DNA of 64,000 nucleotides, from NCBI GenBank assembly GCA_024509875.1, contig JAMPIV010014851.1, positions 1 through 64,000 on the forward strand, given 5' to 3'. The DNA comes from Oreohelix idahoensis (taxonomy: Eukaryota; Mollusca; Gastropoda; Stylommatophora; Oreohelicidae). Positions within the stretch are counted from its first letter, which is position 1, and every line of letters begins with the position of its first letter. Below are positions 1 through 10,705 of this stretch, piece by piece. The notes beneath the pieces were generated by a model. The model had not been told where the DNA came from and did not search any database. It saw only the letters and a program-made list of their open reading frames with translations. The position numbers and the translations under genes are program-made.

Positions 1-55
1 TGTAATATGTTCGTTTTAAATTGATGTTTTTTATATTAAGTAGCTTTATTGCTTG

Positions 56-57
<2 letters not shown>

Positions 58-121
<64 letters not shown>
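58..121. repeat. (CT)n microsatellite
   Basis: Uninterrupted CT dinucleotide run of about 64 bases. Similar CT runs recur near 17.28 and 29.17 kb. No coding role is seen here. Confidence 0.97.
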
Positions 122-123
<2 letters not shown>

Positions 124-249
124 GTGCGTTAATTACTATGAGTAAATTTACTTGTGTATGCTCAGTTTCTGATTGTTATGATACTATTAATTAATCCGGT
201 CTGAAGTTGTTAATATTTTAATTTTAATTTGTAATACGTTGAAAATTGT

Positions 250-333
250 ATTGCAGGGTAGAAATGTAAAAAGGCAATTATGCCTATTTCTTTACCCTGA
301 TGAAATAAAGATTTCGTTGGATCGTTCGTTCTA
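250..333 (+). repeat. SINE-like 3' tail ending in GTTC repeats
   Basis: The stretch contains TTTACCCTGATGAAATAAAG followed by a short GTTC-type tail. Closely related tails occur at 36.10-36.19 kb on the plus strand and 27.61-27.69 kb on the minus strand, always ending AAAATAAAG plus TTCG or GTTC tetramers. This looks like the shared 3' end of a short interspersed element. The 5' part is not recognisable here. Confidence 0.5.
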
Positions 334-400
334 TATTGCTGCCAAGATATGTGTATGATTCTACATCTTGTATTGGTGTTTCTTCAAGTTCAACCCTGTT
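333..400 (-). pseudogene. Very short RTE-like RT scrap
   Basis: On the minus strand these bases read as the region downstream of the RT active site, with the typical YTYLGSNI motif. About 55 bases are nearly the same as 37.80-37.86 kb in the opposite orientation, so two small fragments of one LINE family survive. No other domain is attached. Confidence 0.45.
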
Positions 401-408
401 ATCATTCA

Positions 409-1501
409 TCATGTGACATATTCTTTCCAGAACGTTGTCTCCATTACAGCTGCTCTGAACGCATCACGATTCTGGGTAAGTCGACCTGCATCAGCCAAAG
501 ACAAGTTCAGACTCTCTGTGATGTCCTGGGTCCACCGTCGTCTAGGTCGACCCCTTCCCCTTTTTCCAGGGACCATGCCTTCCATCACTGTTTTTTCCAG
601 ACTATTATGTCTTTTTATATGACCGAAAAATTTCAGCTTCCTTATTGCGATGGTATTTAGGAGCCAATGTTCCTGTACGTTTAGTGAGTGCAGTACTTCT
701 CTGTTGGTCTTTTTTTCTGTCCAGGGTATTCTCAACATCCTTCTGTAGCATTTCATTTCGAATGATGTAATCTTTTTTTGCAACTGTTTTATTGAGTGTC
801 CAAGTCTCGCAACCGTATGTTGCTACTGGGAATATACATGCTCTGATCAGTTGTAACTTTGTTTCTTTGCTTGTGCCTTGCCATAGGTTTTTCATCTGTA
901 TTAGCTTATGTGAAGCAATTGCAAGTCTTCTTTTAATTTCTACTGCACAGTCGCCAGAGCTGTTAATGATTGATCCTAAGTATTCGAATTCATTGACACT
1001 TTCCAGTTCTTCGTTATCAATTTCAATTTCTGGTTTGGTCTTTACTTTGTCTGTTGTCAATACTTTGGTCTTCTTGGTGTTTAGGTATAGATTCTGGGCC
1101 TCGCTGTGTTTTTTGGTGGACAGAAGTAATTGTTCAAGTCCTTTTGGTTTGGTCGATAGGAGGACTGTGTCGTCAGCATATCTGATTTCCGGGATCTGGT
1201 ACCCGCCGATGTTAAATGAGTCAAACTCTGTGTGTTCTTGGTCATCTCTTACGTTTCTCATGATATTCTCGGCATAAATGTTAAACAGGTAAGGGGAAAG
1301 GGTACAGCCTTGTCTTACTCCTTTCTGTACTTCAAACCATTCTGATGTTTCCCCCTCTATTCTTACGGCTGCCTGTTGTTCTTGGTACAGCAGTGCGATG
1401 AGTTGTATAAGGTGGTTTGGAAATCCCATATTTTTCATAATAGCCCATAACTGCTGATGTTGTACACAATCGAAAGCTTTGGTGTAATCAATTACCTGCA
1501 T
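409..1501 (-). pseudogene. RTE-like LINE reverse transcriptase, 5'-truncated
   Basis: This is the C-terminal half of a non-LTR retrotransposon polyprotein, which would copy its own RNA at a nicked target. Reading down the minus strand from 1501, motifs appear in RT order: DYTKAFDCV, then GVRQGCTLSPYLFN, then the catalytic YADD with RYADDTVLLS, then YLGSIINSSG. After 605 the frame changes, and a second frame down to 409 carries the usual C-terminal tail with FFGHIKRH and a GKRGRGRPRRRW stretch. At least one frameshift near 0.78 kb therefore breaks it. The endonuclease and the first RT motifs are missing. At about 1501 it abuts another LINE fragment in a different frame. Motif wording suggests the RTE superclade, but phylogeny was not possible. 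Confidence 0.85.
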
Positions 1502-1785
1502 TTATTCTCATTATTTTTGTCTTTTCCCTGTGTATTTTCAGACCCAACTGCAGTGACCTCTCATCAAGTGTTTTCAATTTGTCCTGCATCTGATTACGGT
1601 TATGAGACAGAAGAGCCAAGTCATCAGCAAAATCCAGATCATCCAACTGCTTATCAGAATCCACTGAATTCCATTTCTGTTGTGTGTTGTCGATGATCTC
1701 AAAACCCAGTCTATTGCTAGTAAGAAAAGAAATGGAGACAAGAGGCATCCCTGTCGCACTCCTGTTCTTATCTGTTGTACATTTT
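1488..1785 (-). pseudogene. Second LINE RT fragment, fused upstream of the first
   Basis: The minus strand shows GVRQGCLLSPFLFLLAIDW in one frame and then, in another frame, LDFADDLALLSHN followed by LGLKIHREKTKIM. These are RT motifs B and C (catalytic FADD) of a LINE different from the one that follows. A frameshift lies near 1.71 kb between the two motifs. Both ends are abrupt: homology starts near 1785 and stops at the junction with the next RT fragment at about 1501. Two truncated LINEs in the same orientation are thus joined head to tail. Neither can be functional. Confidence 0.8.
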
Positions 1786-1795
1786 TAGATAGGTA

Positions 1796-2315
1796 GAGAG
1801 AGATATTTAGTCCCGTCTCAGTAGAGCAGAAGGTGGGGATATATGAGAAAGAAAGGTGTTAGAATAGATTCCACGAGTGAATAGATTAAGGTGAAGATCT
1901 GTCTCTGGAATTAGTGGTTTCTCTAGTCCAGCCTATCTATACGACTATCTTTAGTATAAGACGATCTGTCAAAACTCCCTATAAATGTAATTATAAGTTT
2001 ACTACTCACACACACACACAATTATGTGACAACAAGACACATAAACGTAAAAAATTATGGTAACTGCATATGGGTCTGACCAACACACAAGTTAAGTTCT
2101 TGTTTAGTTTATTATCACTTAAACCTTACAACATCAAAACATATAGAAATCAATATAATCATGTTTACAGACATGGAAAATAGCACAATAAGAGCCCTCC
2201 CCCCTTGTTGAGGAAAAAAAAAGATCCCAAAAGAAGTTAATAACCCAAAAGCTCAAAGATTAACACTAGGTTATAGAATAGACAAAATCTCTCTTGTCTC
2301 CTATCTCGCTGGCTT
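1796..2315. repeat. Interspersed repeat family A, copy 1
   Basis: The block contains GTCCCGTCTCAGTAGAGCAG, a phrase about CTAGTCCAGCCTATCTATA, a short CA run, and TCTGACCAACACACAAGTTAAG. The same succession is found at 16.71-17.18 kb in direct orientation and, more diverged, within the inverted cluster at 12.2-16.5 kb. No protein is seen. It may be an LTR or terminal part of a larger element. Confidence 0.75.
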
Positions 2316-2333
2316 CTTCTCTCTGTCTGTGGG

Positions 2334-3092
2334 ATAGAGGTGGAGGTACAGAGTTTTTAACACGCTAGTCTTATATCCGAAAATTTTGGGTACGCAAAGT
2401 TTATTTTCGGAGTTAGTTTATTTACTATTCCAAATACCAATGTAGTGGTGTCTCAAAGTGTATCACTCAGTCCTACGCATCTTTTATTCTAGGGGAAAGG
2501 CTGGGGGGGGGGGGGGGGGGATATATTATTCAAACAAGTTGTATGTGTTTGTTAATCTACCTGGTTTGTGGGAAATGATTGCAACGCAAATTTACGAAGG
2601 CAAAGGTACAGAGGAATGAATAGACCTGGTCACCCAGTCATAAGCTGGACAAAGTATAATGAAGTCTCTAACAGCTCGCACAGCTGCTACCGTATCTGGA
2701 ATGGAAACAACTGTAAGTGTTGTTTATGTACTGAATGTATGAGAAAGATTCTTTTTGCAGGGGAAATTATTCCGGTATTTTTTTGGTAACGGGAGAGAAC
2801 CTTTCCAGAAACAAGAAATGTATATTTAGGGCAAATATTTATTGCAGACCTCTTTTTTCCAGTAGTTGGTATTAATTTATAATGCAAAGCTTGTACTATT
2901 TTTACGCTTTACTTAAACTATTTATATTTTAATAATTTTAAAGTGCATTCTGGCTCTTATCTAAAACAAATATAATTTTTAAAACAAACGTTGGCTTTAG
3001 CACATACTTCTATTTATAAACATAAATCTTTTCATGTAATAATTTTGTGACGGTAAATACCTTGTTAAACTTTTACATGCGTTTTACATCCG
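2334..3092. repeat. Interspersed repeat family B, copy 1
   Basis: About 760 bases align by eye along their whole length with 37.86-38.62 kb in direct orientation, from GGTACAGAG to TTTTACATCCG, including a G homopolymer near 2.50 kb that is shorter in the other copy. Similarity stops at 3092, just where the LINE with ORF1 at 3269 could start. It is either an independent repeat or the 5' untranslated region of that LINE family. Confidence 0.8.
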
Positions 3093-3268
3093 AGAAGAGA
3101 ACCCATTTAGACGCGCTGTTGAGCGGTCGCATTTTTCGAAGTTCTGGAATTTTGTTTGTGCATTCTAGGACTTTTGTGTGTTAGCTTAGCTATTTTAGCT
3201 AGGCTAATTTTGTGGTGTGTGTTTATTCCTATTTGGTTTTTATAACCAAGAAAAGGTAAGAAATAATA

Positions 3269-4447
3269 ATGCCAGCACCAGTTGTGCCGACTTTTGTCAT
3301 GAAAATGGAAGAAGACCTTGAAGGACGAGAACTCCATAAACCCGGAACTTTGGTCATTTCAATTGCAGGGCCGCAGGCCAACAGGGCCTCCTATTCCCTT
3401 ATTGCCAGCATTCTGGCCGGACCAGCTGGGGTTGGTGTCAGTGGCGTTGCCACCCTATATAGATTCGCCGGGCCCTTTAAGTGGTTCGCGATGCTGACGG
3501 CGGCAGCGCATATGAAACATTATGCTGGTTTACATGGCCGTAAATTTGAGTGGAGCAATCCCCAGATGACAGTGTATGTGGAACATTTAGACAAAAAGAA
3601 GTCAAAGGGGGTTTTAATCTGGATGCCCCCAACGGTAAAGGCAGAGGCGGCCAAACGCTTAGCAGCGGCAGTGACGGGAGACAAGGAGGCAGAATTCTCA
3701 AGAGTTAAAACGGCCCACGATAAGTGGAACATATTTTTCAAGCCTTCAGAACACCCAATACCCCACTTCGTCAACCTCAAAATGGAGGGCCCGACGGAAA
3801 GAGTTCAAAGAGTATGGGTATCGTTACCAGGAAGAAGGACCCAGTGTGCCATCTGCGGGGGTGACGACCATTGGGTTAGTCAATGCCCAAGGAAGAGGGC
3901 GGCCCCCACTCAAACTCAAACTCAAGCAAAACAATCGAGGAAAGAAGAAGTGGTGGAGATCGACAAGACACCTGCAGAACAGAGGACAACTGCGTCCCCT
4001 GCCCTAGAGAGCTCCGAATCCGGAGAAACCAGAGACATGGAGGGTTACACCAAAATTCTCACAAAAGAAGAAAGAAAAGAAATAAAAGAGAGCAGGAAGA
4101 GGCTCCTGATCCAAACAAGGGAGCCTGTACGATCCAAAGAGGGGAGAAGAAGTGACAGCAAGTCACCAAACAAGCGCTCCCCTAGCCGAAGGGAGCTACC
4201 ACCATCACCGAAAGTGCCTACACGAGAGCCTTCTCCATGTTACGAGTCTATGCCAATCATAGATGGGTTAGAGCTGAACGAGGGCCATCCTGATGATCCA
4301 AGCCAGACCTCAGTGATGTCACAAGAGAAGCTGTTTCCCAGTTGGGCAGCAGCATCAACAACTGACGAAGAAGCCATGGAGTCCATCATGACGCAGGCCA
4401 ATCTGTTTCTTGATGGGCAAGAGTTCGAAGACGTGAGCGACTCATGA
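3269..4447 (+). CDS. LINE ORF1, gag-like nucleic-acid-binding protein
   Basis: Intact 392-codon frame. Proteins of this position bind the element's RNA and form the ribonucleoprotein used in retrotransposition. The N-terminal 180 residues look globular and unrecognised in detail. A single zinc knuckle CAICGGDDHWVSQC (CX2CX4HX4C) sits at about residues 193-206. The rest is a long charged, Ser/Pro-rich tail with runs of Lys, Glu and Arg, probably disordered. The ATG at 3269 is the first in frame after about 175 bases of leader. It ends in TGA at 4445-4447, 342 bases before ORF2. One knuckle is fewer than many jockey-type ORF1 proteins carry. The protein is clearly retrotransposon-derived, and its RNA-binding role is inferred from family. 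Confidence 0.9.
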   Translation: MPAPVVPTFVMKMEEDLEGRELHKPGTLVISIAGPQANRASYSLIASILAGPAGVGVSGVATLYRFAGPFKWFAMLTAAAHMKHYAGLHGRKFEWSNPQMTVYVEHLDKKKSKGVLIWMPPTVKAEAAKRLAAAVTGDKEAEFSRVKTAHDKWNIFFKPSEHPIPHFVNLKMEGPTERVQRVWVSLPGRRTQCAICGGDDHWVSQCPRKRAAPTQTQTQAKQSRKEEVVEIDKTPAEQRTTASPALESSESGETRDMEGYTKILTKEERKEIKESRKRLLIQTREPVRSKEGRRSDSKSPNKRSPSRRELPPSPKVPTREPSPCYESMPIIDGLELNEGHPDDPSQTSVMSQEKLFPSWAAASTTDEEAMESIMTQANLFLDGQEFEDVSDS

Positions 4448-4759
4448 GTCTACCCCTTCGAGCCTTTCCTCCCTGCACTGGGGGTCAGTGCGAGCCAGAA
4501 CTCTTGATGTGTCAGGTGTCAAGCTTCAGGCCAAGGTGTGAGATGTCCCCCCTCAAGTGGACCCAAGTGAAATTGTTCAGAATAAAAATAAAAATGTATT
4601 TTATTACAGTAAAATGTGCCAACACCTATAGTTTAGGAGTGGTGTTAGAATGTATTATTAAGAGTTGTGTTAATGTAAATAGTTTTTTGATAATTAGTTT
4701 TGTTCACAATACACACACTTAAACATGCGCACAGTTTCATTTAAGCAGTTAACTCCCCT

Positions 4760-4788
4760 CCCCCCCCCCCCCCCCCCACGGGGGGGGG
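4760..4788 (+). promoter_or_regulatory. C-run/G-run hairpin directly before the ORF2 start codon
   Basis: Eighteen C residues (4760-4777), AC, then nine G residues (4780-4788), then A and the ATG of ORF2 at 4790. In RNA the G run can pair with the C run to make a stem of about 8 GC pairs with a tiny loop, its 3' foot one base from the start codon. Its position suggests a role in starting ORF2, but homopolymer slippage could also have made it. Confidence 0.55.
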
Positions 4789-4789
4789 A

Positions 4790-7700
4790 ATGTTAGGCGG
4801 CGCGTTTTCATCCGCGCTTATCCAAAACAATCAGAGCAGAACGGATAGTAAGCCCCAGATCACTATTCCGTCAGGCAGTCATGTAACTAGGTTAGCAGGT
4901 CAGCCTTTATGCACCGCTTCGTCAAGAAATGCAAACATGAATGTATCGAGTGACCTAGTTGCGACAGAAAGCGGTCAGCCGACGGGCACCGCTATGCTGC
5001 GTAAACCATGTGTAATAAATGACCAGTTTACTACTTTGCCTCCTAAAATCATTGAAACACATAATAAACCATCAACTAGTGTTTTATTGAGTAACACACC
5101 TGTAGCGAGTAGCCAGCCTCAGACCACTACTCAGCTTTGTAACCCAAAAAAGACAGACGGTCCGCACTCAGTTCCCGTTTTGTCAAATATTTTAGATATG
5201 GCAAGTGGCCACTCTGCCACTTTGCCATGTAGACAGTTTGCAACAAGTGGCCAACCCTCAGATACCACTTTGTCAAGCAGCCTAGTTGTTATATCCCTCA
5301 ACATCAACGGTTTGAGGAATAAGCTAGAGCACGTTATCAAACTGATTAAAAAAGAGAAACCCGACTTTTTGTTTTTGCAACAAACGGGGATTACTTCTGG
5401 GTATCATGCCGACCAGATTGTAACTAGATTAGGACTTAAGCATGGCTGGTTCGCCCGGGGCTCCAGCTATGGGGGTACTGCCATCCTCCAAATCAATGAA
5501 GATTGGGAAGCAGTACATTATAGAACAGACAATTGTGGCAGAATTGTCATTATACAAATACAAAACAAACACAATAAACATGAAACGCACACACTCATCA
5601 ATATATACGCACCTGCATTATACACTGACCAACCCAAATTTTACGACGGACTGTATGACATTATAGATAAGCACTACAAAGGGACTAGAATAGTATTAGG
5701 GGGAGACTTTAACTGTGTTTTGGCCAATTTAGACAGTAGTTCCTTTAGACCCGTATCCCAGAGAAAGAAAATTCAAATCCCCATATCAGTACGACACTTA
5801 CAACATTTCCTTGACAAACATGACCTAGTAGACGTTTACAGAAAACTACAACCGAACACACAAGCTTTCACATTTCACGACAAGACAAACCCTTATTTTA
5901 GACAGGCCTCAAGACTGGACAGGTTTTACGCATCCAATAGTTAAAATATACATAAAACTTATCACATTAAAAATACGCTTAAATATACAGACCATCAAGC
6001 AGTATACACAGTTTTAAGTACGGGGCACACATATACAAAATTAAAGAGATCCCCACATTGGAAATTCAACAATAACTTGCTAACAAATACTTTCTTCACA
6101 GACACAATAACACAACTCATTCAGGGTTACACACAGGATATCCCCAATAACAACATTGCAGAGTATTGGGACCTGTTAAAAAACACAATAAGGGATAGAA
6201 CACAGACTTTGGCAAGAACAATACACAGGGCTTTTAAGAGGGAACAAAATATATTAGAAGACGCAATAAGTTTAACTAAGCAGATAGACAAATCTAACCC
6301 ACACATTCATACTTTAGAAGAGCAATTAGACCTGTACAAACAACACACATACCAAGGAGCTCTCCTTAGGTCAAAATTAAATACTATTACACAAGAAACA
6401 CCCAGTAGACAATATTTAGCGATTGGGCAAAATGGACAACACGGTAGACAGATTCACGAAATATTTGACATGAATGGAAAGCATCAGACAGAAGACACTA
6501 ATATTAGGCACGCTTTTTTTGAATACTACACACAATTATACACTAAAGAACCAACTAATGTAAACACACAGGATAAATTTCTACACTACACAAAACGTTT
6601 AAGTGATGATGAGAGCAGGAAATTAGACGAAACTTTAACTTTAGAAAACTTAAGGGAAGCGATTAGTACTTTCCAGAAAAATAAATCACCCGGCCCAGAT
6701 GGATTAACGGCAGAATTTTACTTCTTCTTTTTCCCACTTTTAGGCCCCCTTTTAATTAAAGTATTTGAGGAAGCCTTCCAGAAAGGAGAGCTTCCGAATA
6801 GTTTAAATGAATCCTTTATTACTTTAATACCTAAAGAAAATGCTGACAGAAAGTCAATAAAAAATTACAGGCCTATTTCGCTTTTAAATACTGATTATAA
6901 AATCTTGGCCAAAGCTCTAACTCTGAAACTTAAATTATTCATGAAGAATTTGGTACATCCTGACCAACAATGTAGTGTACATGGTAGGAACATTTGTAGA
7001 CATACACACTTCATAAGGGATTTCATTACATACACGCATGATAGACAGTGTCAAAGTGCAATACTATCACTAGATCAGGAAAAAGCCTTTGACAGGGTAT
7101 CACATTCCTTCCTACACAAAACGTTACAAGCAAACAACATAGGTACATACTTTAGAACATGGATAGAGATCTTATATAAAAAACCCACAGTAGAATACTA
7201 ATTAATCACAGTTTAAGTGACCCAGTTAGGCTGACACGATCAGTGAGACAGGGTTGCCCTTTGTCTCCCCTGTTATATGTATTAACATTAGAGCCAGTGC
7301 TGGAAAGAATTAGGCAAGATGTAAACATCACGGGGTCCTTTGTACCCGGGCAAGGAGAAAGAAAATCATTAGCGTATGCTGATGATACTTTATTCCTTCC
7401 AGCAACTGTAGATTCCATAAGAAAGATATTAGAAACCTTTACAGAGTTTGGATACGCTAACGAATCCAAACTAAATATTCAAAAATCTAGTTTAATGGGT
7501 TTAGGTAAATGGGCAAATAGAACAGATTTCCCTTTTCAGTTAACGCAAGTTAACAGAATCAAAATTTATGGGATAAGCTACTCTTGTAACCCCCATGACC
7601 CCAATACAGAGACATGGATAAAGTTAGTAGATACAATTCAAAACATGTTAGAGAAATATAAATATAAGACAGCTACTATTTTTGGGAGAAGTATCATAGT

Positions 7701-8648
7701 GAACTGTTTCATTATGCCAAAAATTATATATACAGCAAATATCCAGATTATGCCTAAGTCAGTGGTAACTAAAATAAATGTACTAATTAGGAATTTCATT
7801 TTTAAGGGCACCTTTAAAAGCATTAAACATTTAACCCTAATACAGCCCAAACATAAAGGGGGGATAGCTTTACAAGACATCACCACTAAAATTAAAGCCC
7901 TAAGGATTAAATATATAGGAGAGGTAATTAAGAACCCAAGTTTGTTCCCTTAGCACATTACTATATCGGACTTAGGCTAATTAAGTTACACAAACTAGAA
8001 AACAACCAACCACATTCCTTTGACACCCCACCACCTTTTTATAGGATATGCATAGAAAATCTAAAAGGGAATGAACAGTTAATAAAACAAGACACTAAAC
8101 TCATATACAAACTTTTAGTAGGGGCACAGGAACCCCACTTAGGTACACGAATAAAACGAGGGTACAACCTTTTCATAACAGACTATACACAGAGTTTCGC
8201 AAACATTCACGCAATAGACGTTAAACCACAAGCCAAACAAGTCACTTTTAGGTTACTGTACAGTTTAACACCTATTATGGGTAAGCACGCAGCAATGAAA
8301 GCAGGCAAGGCGCCACCAAAGTGTAAACTGTGCAGTAACAACATAATAGAAACAGAGGACCACTTGTTTTACACTTGTAGGACAGTGGTCCCTACAATAA
8401 ACAAACTAAGAACACTGATAGCTTCCAAAACACCGCAATCACTCAACATGTATCAAGCGGTCATGTTGAATACTTTACCGACTCTACCGAGACAGACGGA
8501 GCTTAAACTCTTAACTTTATTAGCAGAATTTAGATACTTAGTGTGGACATGTAGGAATAGGGCAGTACATGACGGCATACATTACAATAGTAGAATATTT
8601 TTACAGATATACGAACAAATAACACATGACATAACAGAACAAATTTGA
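4790..8648 (+). pseudogene. LINE ORF2: endonuclease, reverse transcriptase and C-terminal zinc motif, three lesions
   Basis: ORF2 of the Tx1/L1-like LINE, about 1,286 codons. A Ser/Thr-rich leader of about 160 residues precedes an apurinic-type endonuclease (SLNINGLRNK, NIYAPA, GGDFNCVL, SRLDRFY, YTDHQAV). RT motifs follow: KSPGPDGL, NYRPISLLN, LDQEKAFDRV, VRQGCPLSPLLY and the catalytic YADD at about 7376-7387. The end carries CKLC...H...C (CX2CX9HX4C) near 8.31-8.38 kb, usual for this clade. Lesions seen: an in-frame TAA at 5942-5944 inside the endonuclease, and single-base frameshifts near 7198 and 7950. Outside these the frames are fully open. The endonuclease motif normally reading LQE here reads LQQ, so the metal-binding glutamate is missing. 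Indel errors in the assembly could explain the two frameshifts. Confidence 0.9.
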
Positions 8649-9076
8649 AACTTTTTGTTGTTGATAAATAATTAATTGACCCTTTGGTCATCACACAAAG
8701 CAGGTAGCTTTGTTTGTACATACTTCATAACACATGTCCTCATCTCATGTCATCATCAATGTACCATCAATTATTTCATCTCATCCAGGTAGTACAACAC
8801 ATACCTGTGTGAATATTGACTTGAATAAACTTAGTGGGGGGGGAAGGGGGGGGGGTCTTATTCTTAGTATGGTTTATTGCTTACATTTCTGGTATATTGT
8901 TTTGCTTTTGACTGGTTGCAATACTAGGTTGGGGGAGGGCAGGGGGGGGGGGGGGGGGTTTTCAGTTATCGTTCAATTATCTTTTAATCATCCTTTATAA
9001 ACATGTGATAAATGTAAAAATTGTTTTGTAAATTGTTATATTGACCTGAATAAAGGTATTTAAAAAAAAAAAAAAA
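8649..9076 (+). terminator. LINE 3' untranslated region, G-run tracts, poly(A) signal and tail
   Basis: After ORF2 come about 430 noncoding bases with two G-rich tracts on the sense strand (8836-8856 and 8930-8958, runs of 8 to 18 G), then TGAATAAAGG with AATAAA at about 9051, then 15 A residues ending at about 9075. The A run marks the 3' end of the element. Confidence 0.85.
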
Positions 9077-10436
9077 GTTAAGGACGTAGAGTGGAAGGAA
9101 TGTGTATTCTGCTTGGCTCGAGTTCAATTTCTGTGGGAAACAGAATGAATACTTCTGAAGAATCCTATAGACCTAGTTAGAGTAGTAGAATCTATTCACA
9201 TATGAAAGACAGAACTGTGTTTAAAATATAGGTTTAGAGATAAGAGGTGATAGTAAGAAATATGAGTGTTGTGAGGATTCTGTGCAACCAAAGTAAGTAG
9301 GTCCTTTGACTCATAACTTTTGATAGACATTGAATAGAATGATTTCAGATGTTGAAATAAAGTATTACAAGGTTAACGACGCTTACAACTAAGTGAGCAC
9401 AGAATAATGAGAAACGAAGCTGAAGCTACAAAATTGACTATGAGGTGAATAAACTGAGACTAATTAAGTGAGCTGAGAAGATTTTACAGGAGAACAGGGA
9501 TTTAATAGCCGTGCTGGGCTATTGTATAATGATTTTTGCAACATCGACTGCTACAAGTAAGATGAGTAAGCAATTGAAGGCTGATTGTATTTACAGGATG
9601 AAACATGCGCTCTCTAGCAGGTATAAGTATGAGGATACCGCAACAGGTGTACCCAATGTATTGATTTGCATATATGAATTTTAAGATGATGGTATTTGAT
9701 TAAATTGAGTCAAATTGACAGGATTCGTAGATGAAAGAAACCAACTCAGGAAAGAGTTGATGAAAGGCTTGGGAGAAGCCAGAATAAATAGAAAAGCCTT
9801 AAGGGAAGAAAATATGTATAAACCATATCTGAATATGTTCTCAGGCAGAGAGCTATAACTATATATAAAGATATGTGAATGTGCTCAGAAGGAATGGGAT
9901 ATACAAGGGGCAGTTAGGAAATGTTTGTAACTGAAATTTGTACCACATGCCTCCTGTTATGATGGAACTTTTGATGTAAATAAACCACTTGTTTTGATGG
10001 AACACTTCTCAAGTTGGGTTAACTCTCTAAAAGGTTGTTGAGTGCTAGAGTGAACAAGATAATAGACATAAGGGAATAATTACTATACGAAGTTGTCACT
10101 TAAGTAACATCATAAGAAGGGATGGAACGAGTTTAGGTTAGAAGTTTGAGAAAATATCATCCAGGAATCAATAACTCTGGCGGGGAGGGCCAGTATTAAG
10201 ATATACAGTACTCTTACTTGGAAGATAGGTCAATGGATAAAATTGACAAACAGAAGGTAGACAACTAGGCCTGCCCCAGTCACCTAGTTTACTTTAAAAG
10301 AAGAACCTGCACTGTGACATTTAGTTTAATTGGTACCGTAACCAGTTCTGGAAGCTATAATAAGAGGAGATAGCACTGTCACACGTTAGTTTAATTGGTG
10401 CCGCAACCAGTCCTAGGAGTTCACCAACACGGTCAC
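9077..10436. other. Gene-free stretch
   Basis: No open frame or known motif is supported. The only structure noticed is a near-tandem pair of about 65-base units around 10.32-10.42 kb, each containing AGTTTAATTGGT followed by CCG and AACCAGT. They may be fragments of an LTR element leader, but nothing else supports that. Confidence 0.6.
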
Positions 10437-10545
10437 ATAATTAGCATTCAAACTTTTCGACATTTGCTGAGGGAAACTGAGCACCTATTGGTTTGCCCCG
10501 AATAAGGTTGGTTCTGATTTATAAATAACAACAAATAACAAATAA
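10437..10545 (+). repeat. LINE-type 3' tail, copy 1
   Basis: The sequence around ATTTGCTGAGG, AACTGAGCACCTA and GGTTTG also occurs at 24.22-24.31 kb, where it directly follows an RNase H domain of a LINE. It then runs into CAAATAA repeats. It therefore appears to be the 3' untranslated end of that RNase H-bearing LINE family with its coding part lost. Confidence 0.6.
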
Positions 10546-10553
10546 CAACAAAA

Positions 10554-10564
10554 TAATATATATA

Positions 10565-10613
<49 letters not shown>

Positions 10614-10664
10614 ATATATATATATAATATATATATAATATATATATATATAGTTATATATATA

Positions 10665-10703
<39 letters not shown>
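10554..10703. repeat. (TA)n microsatellite
   Basis: About 150 bases of almost pure TA repeats with a few interruptions. No function assigned. Confidence 0.95.

Positions 10704-10705
<2 letters not shown>

Larger units (their letters stand above)
3093..9076 (+). mobile_element. Tx1/L1-like LINE, almost full length
   Basis: One non-LTR retrotransposon with a gag-like ORF1 (3269-4447), a C-run/G-run hairpin, ORF2 with endonuclease, RT and C-terminal zinc motif (4790-8648), a 3' untranslated region with long G runs, an AATAAA at about 9051 and a terminal A run (9061-9075). Its 5' boundary is uncertain: repeat B ends at 3092 and could belong to it. I found no convincing target-site duplication. 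RT phrases such as DQEKAFDRV and RPISLLN point to the L1/Tx1 group rather than RTE or I. Only three lesions disrupt ORF2, so the copy is fairly young. Confidence 0.9.

Noticed and set aside
792..1277. 161-codon plus-strand frame opposite the RT fragment
   Set aside because: It is the antisense shadow of the RT reading frame.
4444..4722. Small frame whose ATG overlaps the ORF1 stop (ATGA), as in some LINEs with stop-start coupling
   Set aside because: It is not ORF2, has no motif and ends well before the real ORF2 start. The overlap is likely chance.
10320..10425. Two ATTGGTGCCGCAACCAG-like phrases as LTR primer binding sites
   Set aside because: No LTR or gag was found next to them, so the likeness alone is too weak.
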